The position numbers and the translations under genes were made by a program. Source: an uncultured Acetobacteraceae bacterium (lineage in GTDB: Bacteria > Pseudomonadota > Alphaproteobacteria > Acetobacterales > Acetobacteraceae). From it: 38,656 nt of DNA. Shown here piece after piece: positions 15,066-23,019 of this stretch. The stretch covers positions 1 to 38,656 of the forward strand of contig CAINEA010000533.1 of assembly GCA_903847525.1 (NCBI GenBank), given 5' to 3'. The notes below the pieces were generated by a model. That model searched no databases. It was not told the DNA's origin and worked only from the letters and a program-made list of their open reading frames with translations. Position 1 is the first letter of the stretch, and each line of letters opens with the position of its first letter.

Positions 15066-15803
15066 TCAGGCCGGCAATAAACCCAAGCGTTTCATGAACT
15101 CCCGTGCCGGCGGCACGATTTCATCGCCCAGCCCTGCAACAAAGTCAGGCAGTTCGGCCTCCGGCACAACCAGCAGCGGATCGTATTCCGAATTGCCCGC
15201 CGCGCGATGCGCGGCCAGCACCGCCTCGGCATCGAGCGCCGTATGCAGCGCCAGGCCGAGGTCGCACACATGGCTGCCGGGATGCTCCACGACACAGAGC
15301 GGGCGCGGGGCGTCCACCGCGTCCGCGGGCAGGCCGAGTTCCTCCGTCAGTTCCGCCAGAAGGGCGGCATGGATATCGATCCTGCCGTCGGGGCGCAGCG
15401 CCGATCCGTCCACGCTGCCGGCCGGGGGAAGCTGCCACAGTCCCGGCTGGTAGACGGCATCGCGATGGCGGCGGCCGATCAACAGGCCGCCCTGGCAAAG
15501 CAGCACGCCACAGACCGCGAACTGGCGCAGGCCCAGGGCCGAAAACATCGCGGGGTCGTGCATCTGTGCGACCACCCGGCGAAATTCGGTCATATGGCCG
15601 GTGATCTCGTGCGCGGCAAAGCGATCGGCACTGAAAACCAAGCCGTTGAACAGCCGGCCGGCCCCGCCCGCCTCGGCCCGGGCGCAGGCGGCGCGCCAGA
15701 GGCGTTCGACGGCGGCGTCCAGTTCCGGCGACAGCTCCGCCATGCCTCCCGTGGCCCGCACCGCCAGATCGGCGGCTACATCGTGCACCCTGAATCCGTC
15801 CAT
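15066..15803 (-). CDS. Nudix hydrolase-like protein with degenerate Nudix box
   Basis: A 245-aa protein. The N-terminal half (about 1-90, AELSPELDAAVERLWRAAC) is helical and is shared with larger Nudix proteins that carry a pre-domain. The Nudix fold follows: CGVLLCQGGLLIGRR, then the box with Gly at about 129 and LLAELTEELGL at 148-158. The catalytic E151, E154 and E155 are present, but the Arg of the REUxEE motif is Ala, and the spacing before it is longer than in the textbook box. It may hydrolyse a nucleoside-diphosphate derivative or NDP-sugar weakly, or have another activity. The start MDGFRVHDVA at 15803 was preferred to an earlier in-frame Met because of its shared N-terminus; support from the ribosome site is weak. 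Confidence 0.75.
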   Translation of the reverse strand: MDGFRVHDVAADLAVRATGGMAELSPELDAAVERLWRAACARAEAGGAGRLFNGLVFSADRFAAHEITGHMTEFRRVVAQMHDPAMFSALGLRQFAVCGVLLCQGGLLIGRRHRDAVYQPGLWQLPPAGSVDGSALRPDGRIDIHAALLAELTEELGLPADAVDAPRPLCVVEHPGSHVCDLGLALHTALDAEAVLAAHRAAGNSEYDPLLVVPEAELPDFVAGLGDEIVPPAREFMKRLGLLPA

Positions 15804-15937
15804 CGTCCCGCCGTCGCACTGCCTGTTCGAGGTGTGCCACGGCCGCGGCGCGCATGGCACCCTGGATCTGCCATGCTGGCGGGGAAAGCCAAGCGGGACT
15901 ATTCTCCGATCTCAGCATTCCTGGCGGAGAGACAGTT

Positions 15938-16483
15938 ATGAGCCATTCGCACGGTCCGGACGACCACCACGATCACGACCATAGCCATGATGACCACCAC
16001 CACGACGGGCCGCCGGCGCCGGGCACGGTGGACTGGCGCCATAACGGTGTGCGCGTGATCAAGGCGGACCAGCTCGACACCAACACGGCGCAGACACCGG
16101 GTATGAACCGCGCGGCGGCCATCAACCTGGCCCGCGTCGGCGCGCAGAAGATCTGGGCCGGCACGGTGAACATTCACGCCAATGCCAAGACCGGCGTGCA
16201 CCATCACGGCGCTCTGGAAAGCGTGATCTATGTCCTGCGTGGCAAAGCGCGGATGCGCTGGGGCGAGCGGCTGGAATACGTGGCCGAGGCAGAAGCCGGC
16301 GATTTCATCTTCGTGCCGCCCTACGTGCCGCACCAGGAGATCAACGCCAGCACCGACGAGACGCTGGAATGCGTGCTGGTGCGCAGCGACAACGAGGCGG
16401 TTGTCGTCAACCTGCCCGATATCGACCCGGTGGAGAAGCCGGAGACGGTGGCCTGGATCGATCCGATCCACAAGGCACCGTAG
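15938..16483 (+). CDS. Cupin-domain protein with His/Asp-rich N-terminus
   Basis: A 181-aa small cupin. Residues 3-23 contain ten His and seven Asp (SHSHGPDDHHDHDHSHDDHH), a likely metal-holding tail. The cupin core has motif 1 GVHHHGALESVIYVLRG, with its two His and Glu, and motif 2 AGDFIFVPPYVPHQEIN, with the third His, so a mononuclear metal site is intact. A GGAGA lies upstream of the ATG. It diverges from the Nudix gene and converges on the methyltransferase gene only five bases away. Cupins with such tails are often Mn, Ni or Fe binding, but whether this is an enzyme or a sensor is not shown. Confidence 0.85.
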   Translation: MSHSHGPDDHHDHDHSHDDHHHDGPPAPGTVDWRHNGVRVIKADQLDTNTAQTPGMNRAAAINLARVGAQKIWAGTVNIHANAKTGVHHHGALESVIYVLRGKARMRWGERLEYVAEAEAGDFIFVPPYVPHQEINASTDETLECVLVRSDNEAVVVNLPDIDPVEKPETVAWIDPIHKAP

Positions 16484-16488
16484 GCGGC

Positions 16489-17322
16489 TCAGTCCCGCCG
16501 CAGTACTGCGTTCAGGATACCGGTTCGGCCTTCCCGCTGATTGCGCAGCGAGTTGGCCAACTTGGTGCCCATGTCTTCGATCACCAGATGCAGCCCGAGC
16601 GGCGGACGCGGCGCGGGATTGGCCGCCAGGCGGGCACGCTCGGTATCGGCCTCGATGATCGCCGCCGCGGTCTTGTCTTCCCACGCCAGGACCGCAAAGC
16701 CGGCAGCCTCGAGCAAGGCTCGGGTTTCCTCCGGCGTGTGCAAGAAGGAGATGGAAGGCTCGTTCGCCCACGGCACCGGATAATGCGGGTTCCCGGCCGG
16801 GCCGAGGGTGATGTCCTGGATCGCCAGGCGCCCGCCGGGCTTCAGCACACGGTGCAGTTCCGCGTACATCCGCGCACGGTCCTGGATATTCATGACCACG
16901 TTCTGCGACCAGACAAGGTCGAACCCCGAATCGGCGAAAGGCAGTGCCAGCGCCGATCCCTGGCGGAAATCCACATGGTCGGAGAGGCCCATACGCCGTG
17001 CAAGCTCGGTGGCGGTTTCCACGAATTCGGCCGTAAGGTCCACGCCGCTCACCCTGCAACCACAGACGCTGGCCAGATAGCGGGCAGGACCGCCCAGGCC
17101 GGAGCCGACGTCCAGCAGCGTGTCGCCGGGTCGCGGCACCAGCATCGCGGCGAGTTCCTCGGTGGCCAAACGCCGGCGGGAGTGGAACTCGTCGACAGCG
17201 GCGAGGTCGTCGGGCGTCAGCCGCTCGGTGTCCTTCCCCGCCGCCTGTAACGCCGCGAGGATCCGGTCGATCAGTCCGCCGCGGCCATAATGGCGCTCGA
17301 CGTCTTCGGCGTGATCGGACAT
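16489..17322 (-). CDS. SAM-dependent class I methyltransferase
   Basis: A 277-aa soluble enzyme that moves a methyl group from S-adenosylmethionine to an unknown acceptor. SAM motif I is LLDVGSGLGGPARYLA (about 69-84), followed by the acidic residue in VSGVDLTAEF, DVWSQ-like motif VWSQNVVMNIQD and the motif of strand 5 RLAIQDITLGPAGNP. Its N-terminal pattern VERHYGRGGLIDRIL and HYPVPWANEPSISF resemble the sarcosine/dimethylglycine and small-molecule methyltransferases, but the match is only by eye. The start MSDHAEDVERHY at 17322 is supported by AGGAG; the earlier in-frame residues are not family-like. It converges on the cupin gene. Confidence 0.85.
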   Translation of the reverse strand: MSDHAEDVERHYGRGGLIDRILAALQAAGKDTERLTPDDLAAVDEFHSRRRLATEELAAMLVPRPGDTLLDVGSGLGGPARYLASVCGCRVSGVDLTAEFVETATELARRMGLSDHVDFRQGSALALPFADSGFDLVWSQNVVMNIQDRARMYAELHRVLKPGGRLAIQDITLGPAGNPHYPVPWANEPSISFLHTPEETRALLEAAGFAVLAWEDKTAAAIIEADTERARLAANPAPRPPLGLHLVIEDMGTKLANSLRNQREGRTGILNAVLRRD

Positions 17323-17466
17323 TGGGAATGCTCCTGATTTCTGGTGCCACGGGTGCATCCGGTGCCGAACCAGCGCCGCAGGTGAACCTAAGCGACAACT
17401 CGGTATCACAACCCGCACCTGCACGGAACTGGCCCGGCGGAGGAACCTCAGGGCAAAGGAGGGTTA

Positions 17467-17507
17467 CATAAATTGGGTAAATTAAGGGTTAAATACCGTA
17501 ATTTATG
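17467..17507. promoter_or_regulatory. AT-rich inverted repeat upstream of the PEP-CTERM pair
   Basis: CATAAATT at 17467-17474 and AATTTATG at 17500-17507 are exact reverse complements with 25 bases between them. Inside are two imperfect direct repeats, GGGTAAATTA and GGGTTAAATA. It lies about 55 bases before the first ATG of the PEP-CTERM pseudogene in a locally AT-rich stretch. It is a fair candidate for a promoter with an operator; no sigma-factor boxes can be fixed. Confidence 0.35.
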
Positions 17508-17561
17508 CGCGAACGACCCTTACACGGCAACCCGGTGCAACGCCTTGTCAATTAATCATTC

Positions 17562-18425
17562 ATGGCTCGCTTAGCAATGACAATCGTCCATTGCATTTTC
17601 TGCCTTTCACTCGTGTTTTCGTCTGCTCTCACAACCGTCGCTGCCAGGGCCGATGGCTTTGTCGTGACCTACTGGGCGCGGGGGTCGAGAGCGCGGGTAC
17701 GGTGTCGCCGTGCGCCGGCACGACCGTTTGTATCGTAGGCCAGCAGAAGTTCTCCGGATCGTTTAACGGACAGACCGAGTACGGCACGTCCGGCGCCATT
17801 ACCGGGGCCTATACGGGCGATTATGGCGTGGGCGCCGCCAACCGATATGGTGGCGCACAGGGCACTGAGAGTTATCTCGCGACCTGTTCAAGCACCGGCT
17901 ACACGATCACCCTGACCCATTCAGCGAGCCTGCCGGGGATCAATTATTTCGGCTTCTGGCTATCGGCACCCGATAGAGGCAACCAATTGGAAGTGTTGCG
18001 CGGCGGAACCGTCGTCGATACCTGCGCACGGCGGTCGGCTCGCATCCCGCCTATTTCGGTAACCCGGACGGAGCTCTTGCCGGCCAGGACGTCCAGGAAC
18101 CGTTCGCGTTCGTGAACTTCTTCGACCTCACCGGCTACTTCGATCAGATGAAGATTTTCGAAGCCCCGCTGATCGGTGGATATGAGTCTGACAACCACAC
18201 GGTTGGCCACCTCGATCCCATCCAGGTCTCCGGCAACGCCATTCCCGAACCGGCCCCCTCGCCCTGTTCGGCTTCGGTCTGCTGGGTTGCATCCTTGACC
18301 GCCGGCAATCGGAGAGCGCCAGATCGATGTCGCGCTCATACACGACCGATCGATCCGACCGCCCCGGATGGACCAGAGACCCACCCACCACCCAACAAAA
18401 CGTACTAATAAGATTCTTTTTCTGA
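17562..18425 (+). pseudogene. Decayed PEP-CTERM secreted protein, first tandem copy
   Basis: Close relative of the intact gene at 18464. It opens with an ATG and signal peptide (MARLAMTIVHCIFCLSLVFS), then continues in three different frames. The frame shifts once near 17675-17690 between FVVTYW and GVESAG. It shifts again near 18030, where about 16 bases are missing relative to the other copy. It shifts a third time near 18258, between the IPEPAPS motif and the membrane anchor LFGFGLLGCILDRR. All three changes have the same sign (one base lost, or 16). Blocks that still match the second copy are PGINYFGFWLSAPD, FAFVNFFDL, YFDQMKIFEAP and IGGYESDNHTVG. The 16-base gap speaks for real decay rather than only sequencing error. 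No functional product is expected. The true 3' end is uncertain. Confidence 0.82.
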
Positions 18426-18463
18426 CAATTTAGACGTTGACGTTTATCCTCAGCGAGGTCTAG

Positions 18464-19273
18464 TTGGGCAAGGTTAATTTTCAAACCTTTGTGGGTTCAC
18501 TCGTGTCGCCCGTTCCGCTTTTCCGCAACTCTGCCATGGCTCTTGCCCTGCTGACCGGGACCGCCGCGGCCGACAGCTTCAGCGTGACCTATGAGAAGCC
18601 GGGGGTCGAAAGCGCGAATGCGGCCTCGGTTTGCGCCGGCACGTCCACCTGCCTGCTGGCTGAGGAGAATTTCAACGGCTCGTTTTCCGGTACCACCGAT
18701 TACGGTCTTAGCGGCATAATCCAAGGCAAAATTGACGGCAGCTATTCTCTGTTAGCCCCCGACCAGTACGGCGCCGCTCACGGCCAGGGCGACTATATCG
18801 CCACCTTTTCCAATGCCGGATATACGATCGATCTGTCGCATTCGGCGGCAATTCCGGGGATCAACTATTTTGGTTTCTGGCTGTCGGCGCTCGACTCCGG
18901 TAATGAACTCGAAATCCTGCGTGACGGCATTGTCCTGTTCACCTATTCCGCCGCCGACTTTCGTGCAGGAGTCGCTGGCAATCTCGCCTATTTCAGCAAT
19001 CCGGACGGAGCCTTCCAAGGCGACAACCCGGTCGAGCCCTATGCCTTCGTTAATTTTGTCGATCTCGACAGCTATTTCGATGAGATCAAGATATGGGAGC
19101 TGCCCAATATCGGAGGCTATGAATCGGACAACCATACGGTCGGCTACATTGCGCAGTCTGCCATCGAACCGAGCCTCTCCTCGATCAGCCCCATTCCGGA
19201 ACCCACCGCGCTGAGCCTGTTGGGATTTGGATTGGCCATCGGATGGGTTGCCTGCCGGCGCCGGCCTTCCTGA
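18464..19273 (+). CDS. PEP-CTERM sorting domain protein, intact copy
   Basis: A 269-aa exported protein. It has an N-terminal signal (about 20-38, AMALALLTGTAAADS), a beta-rich middle with SFSVTYEKPGVESAN, HSAAIPGINYFGFWLSALDS and GGYESDNHTVGY, and a C-terminal sorting tag. The tag starts with IPEPTALSLLGFGLAIGWVA and ends in the basic CRRRPS, the PEP-CTERM layout. Such proteins are cut and anchored by an exosortase and often sit in extracellular matrix or exopolysaccharide. No exosortase gene is in the window. The start TTG at 18464 follows GAGG; an internal ATG at 18536 has no ribosome site. The ancestor was duplicated here: the upstream copy is broken. Confidence 0.85.
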   Translation: MGKVNFQTFVGSLVSPVPLFRNSAMALALLTGTAAADSFSVTYEKPGVESANAASVCAGTSTCLLAEENFNGSFSGTTDYGLSGIIQGKIDGSYSLLAPDQYGAAHGQGDYIATFSNAGYTIDLSHSAAIPGINYFGFWLSALDSGNELEILRDGIVLFTYSAADFRAGVAGNLAYFSNPDGAFQGDNPVEPYAFVNFVDLDSYFDEIKIWELPNIGGYESDNHTVGYIAQSAIEPSLSSISPIPEPTALSLLGFGLAIGWVACRRRPS

Positions 19274-19325
19274 GGACCTGAACAGCCTTGGTTTGGGCTC
19301 CATCAAATATCCGCTGCCGCCAAGC

Positions 19326-20027
19326 CTAAGCCGCATCGTGGAAGATAATTCCGAGGGTCTGCCGGATACAGGCCTGCCTCGTTCCGGGGCGTACGGTGCT
19401 CACGCCGTGCCGCATCGTCGCCCTGTAGGCGCCGCGGGCCCCTTGCACCGGGCGATGGCGGACCGGAAAGATCACTGCCTCGCCCTGGGCCAACGCGATC
19501 GCCTCGCCGCGTGATTGCCGGCGCGGACGCTGTTCGACCAGCAGGAATTCGCCACCGGTGAAATCGGTGCCTGGCTCACTGAGCAGGATCGTCAGTTGCA
19601 GCGGGAAGACGAACTCGCCGTACAGGTCCTGGTGCAGGCAGTTGTAGTCTCCGTTGCCGTAGCGCAGCAGAAGCGGCGTCGGCCGGGTCTGGCCAGCCTC
19701 GTGACATTGGCGCAGATAATCCTGGAGTTCATCTGGAAAACGGCGGGTTTCGCCTAGTCGCTCCGCCCATTCATTGGCGATGGCTGCCAATGGCGGATAG
19801 AGCAGAACGCGCAGTCTGCCGACAGTATCGGGCAGCGGATAGGATAAATATTTGTATTCCCCGCTGCCGTAGCCGTGTCTCTGCATGACGACGCGGGACC
19901 GGAATCCCGTCGGCTGATCGTACAGCGCCGCAAGTTCGCGGCAGGTGACGGCATCGAGGAAGGCCAGCCTGGCAAAGCCATTGGCGGCAACATCGGCGGC
20001 GAGAGCTGAAAGCCGGATAGGTTCCAT
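19326..20027 (-). CDS. 2OG-Fe(II) oxygenase family protein
   Basis: A 233-aa enzyme of the 2-oxoglutarate/Fe(II) dioxygenase superfamily (prolyl-4-hydroxylase-like fold). The iron ligands are visible as H132 and D134 in CLHQDLYGE and H207 in MRHGVSTV, with R213 for the 2-oxoglutarate carboxylate. The segment FVFPLQLTILLSEPGTDFTG is typical of the jelly-roll core. It couples 2-oxoglutarate decarboxylation to hydroxylation of an unknown substrate. The start is ATG at 20027; a GTG two codons earlier (20033) is also possible. It converges on the PEP-CTERM gene and lies downstream of the helicase gene on the same strand. Confidence 0.88.
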   Translation of the reverse strand: MEPIRLSALAADVAANGFARLAFLDAVTCRELAALYDQPTGFRSRVVMQRHGYGSGEYKYLSYPLPDTVGRLRVLLYPPLAAIANEWAERLGETRRFPDELQDYLRQCHEAGQTRPTPLLLRYGNGDYNCLHQDLYGEFVFPLQLTILLSEPGTDFTGGEFLLVEQRPRRQSRGEAIALAQGEAVIFPVRHRPVQGARGAYRATMRHGVSTVRPGTRQACIRQTLGIIFHDAA

Positions 20028-20114
20028 CGCCACAACCTAGCAGGTCAGGCGGACAGAAATCTCCCGGTCCTTGCGGTGAGCCGTAGCGGTGGTTCGCTCG
20101 GCGTGGACAGGCGA

Positions 20115-20134
20115 CCGAGGGCGCGAGCCCTCGG
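20115..20134 (-). terminator. GNRA-type hairpin after the helicase gene
   Basis: A perfect 8-bp stem CCGAGGGC/GCCCTCGG (20115-20122, 20127-20134). The four-base loop reads GCGA on the plus strand and TCGC on the minus strand. It begins 10 bases past the helicase stop and should end the helicase transcript. There is no T-run, so it may act with Rho or as a stabiliser. Confidence 0.5.
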
Positions 20135-20144
20135 CCGTACTTGT

Positions 20145-21302
20145 TCAGGCTGCGCGGGCAGGGGCCTGCATCACCGGCACGCGCGTGCGGATCAGCTTCT
20201 CGATATCGCGCAGGAAGACCCGCTCCTGCGCATCGCAGAAGCTGATGGCGATGCCCGTGCAGCCGGCGCGCGCGGTGCGGCCGATGCGATGGACATAGCT
20301 TTCCGGCACGTTCGGCAGATCGAAGTTGATCACGTGGGTCACGCCGTCCACATCGATGCCGCGGGCGGCGATGTCGGTGGCGACCAGCACCTTCACCTGG
20401 CCGGAGCGGAACGCGGCCAGGGCTCGTTCGCGTTGCGGCTGGCTCTTGTTGCCGTGGATCGCGTCGGCCTGCACGCCGACCTGCTCCAGATGTTTTACAA
20501 CTTTATCCGCGCCATGTTTCGTGCGCGTGAACACCAAAGTGCGGCCCATGTCGCCGGCGTTGGCGCGGTCGTTGCGCAGGATGTCGGTCAGCAGGTTCCG
20601 CTTGCCGGCGCCGTCGACGAAGATCACGCCCTGCTCCACCCGTTCCACCGTGGTGGCGACAGGCGCAACCGCGACATGCACGGGGTTGTGCAGCAGCTGG
20701 TTGGCCAGCGTGGCGATGTCCTTCGGCATGGTGGCGGAGAAGAACAGCGTCTGGCGCTTGGTCGGCAGCATTGCGGCGATCTTGCGGATCGGCACGATGA
20801 AGCCGAGGTCGAGCATGTGATCGGCCTCGTCCAGCACCAGGATCTCGGTCTGGTCCAGGCGCACGGCGCGATCGTTCAGATGATCGAGCAGGCGGCCGGG
20901 GGTCGCTACCAGCACGTCGACGCCGCTGGCGATGGCACGCGCCTGGCGCGGCTTCGGCACGCCGCCGAACATCACGGTAACGCGCAGCTTGGTGTTCTTG
21001 CCGTAGGCGCGGAAGCTGTCGGCGATCTGGCTGGCCAGTTCACGCGTCGGCGCCAGCACCAGAACTCGGCAGGAGCGGGGGGCGGGGCCTTTGTTCTGCG
21101 CCATCAGGCGATGCAGGATCGGCAGCGCGAAGGCGGCGGTCTTGCCGGTTCCGGTCTGGGCAATGCCCTGCAGATCGTGCCCAGCCATCACATGAGGGAT
21201 TGCCTGCACCTGGATGGGGGTTGGGGTCGTATAGCCCTCGGACACCAGCGCCGCCTGCAAAGGCTGGGCGAGGCCGAGGGATTCGAAAGAAATCGTCGTC
21301 AT
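20145..21302 (-). CDS. DEAD-box RNA helicase (RhlE-like)
   Basis: A 385-aa ATP-dependent RNA helicase. All motifs are present in order: Q-motif near FESLGLAQPLQAALVSEGY, Walker A AQTGTGKT (49-56), Ia PTRELA, the GG loop, TPGRL, DEAD box at 158-161, SAT, then the second RecA domain with TRTKHGADKV, ATDIAARGIDV and HRIGRTARAG. The length is near the catalytic core only; no long basic C-terminal tail is present. Likely jobs are ribosome assembly and RNA decay, often induced by cold. The start MTTISFES at 21302 follows GGAAAGA; the open frame upstream is a poor-quality extension. It is followed by a hairpin. Confidence 0.93.
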   Translation of the reverse strand: MTTISFESLGLAQPLQAALVSEGYTTPTPIQVQAIPHVMAGHDLQGIAQTGTGKTAAFALPILHRLMAQNKGPAPRSCRVLVLAPTRELASQIADSFRAYGKNTKLRVTVMFGGVPKPRQARAIASGVDVLVATPGRLLDHLNDRAVRLDQTEILVLDEADHMLDLGFIVPIRKIAAMLPTKRQTLFFSATMPKDIATLANQLLHNPVHVAVAPVATTVERVEQGVIFVDGAGKRNLLTDILRNDRANAGDMGRTLVFTRTKHGADKVVKHLEQVGVQADAIHGNKSQPQRERALAAFRSGQVKVLVATDIAARGIDVDGVTHVINFDLPNVPESYVHRIGRTARAGCTGIAISFCDAQERVFLRDIEKLIRTRVPVMQAPARAA

Positions 21303-21638
21303 GAATATTTGGTCTTTCCGTATGACAAAAGGCGCGGCCCCGCCCCCTCCGAAGAAGGCGTATGGACGCGTGTCGAACGCGGTCAACAGGACCACGAACC
21401 GGCGCATATTGCTGAGTGAAATGGGCTACCTGGGAAGCGTGTTCATCTGCGGTATATTTGTCCGCGGACTGGCAGCGCACAGAACCACATCAAGGGGCGC
21501 AGGCGGTGTGTAATTGCGCGGTGCAGCAAAGTCAAGGAATTCCGTGTCCTGCCGATTTTCGCACGGATTTCCTGATCGGCGGATTTGCCCAATACTGTTG
21601 CCCAAGCGGTCCCGTCGAGGACCCGGCAGAGGGATGAA
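21303..21638. other. Divergent intergenic region, helicase and monooxygenase promoters
   Basis: This 336-base gap separates divergent genes and so must hold two promoters. Seen features are a TATA-rich patch GGTATATTTG near 21455 that, read on the minus strand, could be the -10 region of the helicase gene, and a 6-bp stem GCCGAT/ATCGGC (21551-21556, 21575-21580). The long minus-strand leader of the helicase gene fits cold-shock-type leaders but shows no named element. No further gene is supported. Confidence 0.4.
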
Positions 21639-22988
21639 ATGATGCGCCAGATCGTGATGGTTGGCTTCCTGCAGGCCCAGAATTGCACAAATCTAGTCAG
21701 TTCCTGGCGCCATCCGGCGTCGCGGACCGACAGCTATTCGCCGGACTATTACCGTCATATCGGCCGCGTGCTGGAGGCCGGCAAATTCCATCTGGGATTC
21801 TTCGACGACCGGTTGGCCATGCCGGACCGATTCGGCGGCGATCATGCCCATACCGTGCAATACGGCATACGCTGCGTGAAGATGGACCCGGTGGCGGTGC
21901 TGATGACCATGGGCATGGCAACCGAGCGGCTCGGACTGGGCGCGACCTGTTCCACCACCTATTACGAGCCGTTCCATGTGGCCCGGATGTTCCAGACCGT
22001 GGACCTGATGACCAATGGCAGGGCGGCCTGGAATGTCGTGACCTCGATGAACGACGGCGAGGCGCTGAACATGGGCGCCGACGTGCACGACAACCATGAT
22101 GGGCGCTACGACCGGGCGGACGAGTTCATGGAAGTCGTGCTGGGCCATTGGGACAGCTGGGAAGACGACGCCATCGTCTGCGACAAGGCGACCGGCCTGT
22201 ACGCGCATCCGGAGAAGGTGCACCGGCTCGACCATCGCGGCACGCATTTCAAATCCCGCGGTCCGTTCACCGTGCCGCGTTCGCCGCAGGGGCATCCGGT
22301 GGTGATCCAGGCCGGGCAGAGCGGCCGGGGCAAGAAATTCTCGGCACGCTGGGGCGAGGTGGTGTTCGTTTCCACCTATCATTCGCTGGAAGCTGGGGTG
22401 AAATCCTATGCCGAGGCGAAGGCGGAAATCGCCGCGGTCGGGCGCGACCCGGCCAGCGTGGCGATCTGCCCGTCGCTCTATACCGTGGTGGCCGAAACCC
22501 GCGCGGAGGCGGAGGACAAGATGGCGCTGAACGACCGGCTGTACGAGGAGGTCGATGCGCTGTCTCTGTTGTCGGAAGCGATGAATTTCGATTTCGCCAG
22601 CAAGGGCCTGGATGAACCGTTCACAGATGAGGAACTGGCCGGGATTTCCGGAACACAATCTATGCGAGACCGTGTTCTGGAAGCCAGCGGCATCAAGAAC
22701 CCGACGGTGCGCGACTTCATCCAATTCAGCAGCCGGGCACGCCCGCGCAACCCGTTCGTGGGCAGCGGCAAGGACGTGGCGGATCAGATGGAGGAATGGT
22801 TCACCGCGCCGTGCTGCGACGGTTTCGTTCTGGCGGCCGACAACATTCCCGGCAGCTACGAGGATTTCGTGAAATTCGTGGTGCCCGAATTGCAACGGCG
22901 CGGGCTGTATCACAAGGACTATAGGGGGGCGACGTTGCGGGAGAATCTGGGCCTTCCCATGCCGACACGCGGAGACTGGAAACTTTAA
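21639..22988 (+). CDS. LLM-class flavin-dependent monooxygenase (NtaA/DszA-type)
   Basis: A 449-aa flavin-dependent oxygenase of the luciferase-like family, which uses reduced flavin from a partner reductase. Marks are the opening MRQIVMVGFLQAQN, HLGFFDDRLAMPD, MTMGMATERLGLGATCSTTY, VDLMTNGRAAWNVVTS and GHPVVIQAGQSGRG, all typical of the NtaA/SnaA/DszA branch. These act on nitrilotriacetate, dibenzothiophene sulfone and related ring or amine substrates. The start is one of two adjacent Met codons, 21639 or 21642, after AGAGGGA. An extradiol-type dioxygenase follows 31 bases later and an NfsA-like reductase lies further down. The pairing suggests ring hydroxylation or C-S/C-N cleavage before ring opening. 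Confidence 0.9.
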   Translation: MMRQIVMVGFLQAQNCTNLVSSWRHPASRTDSYSPDYYRHIGRVLEAGKFHLGFFDDRLAMPDRFGGDHAHTVQYGIRCVKMDPVAVLMTMGMATERLGLGATCSTTYYEPFHVARMFQTVDLMTNGRAAWNVVTSMNDGEALNMGADVHDNHDGRYDRADEFMEVVLGHWDSWEDDAIVCDKATGLYAHPEKVHRLDHRGTHFKSRGPFTVPRSPQGHPVVIQAGQSGRGKKFSARWGEVVFVSTYHSLEAGVKSYAEAKAEIAAVGRDPASVAICPSLYTVVAETRAEAEDKMALNDRLYEEVDALSLLSEAMNFDFASKGLDEPFTDEELAGISGTQSMRDRVLEASGIKNPTVRDFIQFSSRARPRNPFVGSGKDVADQMEEWFTAPCCDGFVLAADNIPGSYEDFVKFVVPELQRRGLYHKDYRGATLRENLGLPMPTRGDWKL

Positions 22989-23019
22989 AGCCGACCGAAA
23001 ACAACACAGGGAGACGGCC

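Noticed and set aside
15899-17398. A 499-codon minus-strand frame over the cupin and methyltransferase genes
   Set aside because: It crosses two genes in the wrong frame and strand, and both have intact family motifs.
20076-21419. A 447-codon plus-strand frame opposite the DEAD-box helicase
   Set aside because: It is complementary to an intact helicase with all motifs; the His/Gln/Arg-rich text is a shadow.
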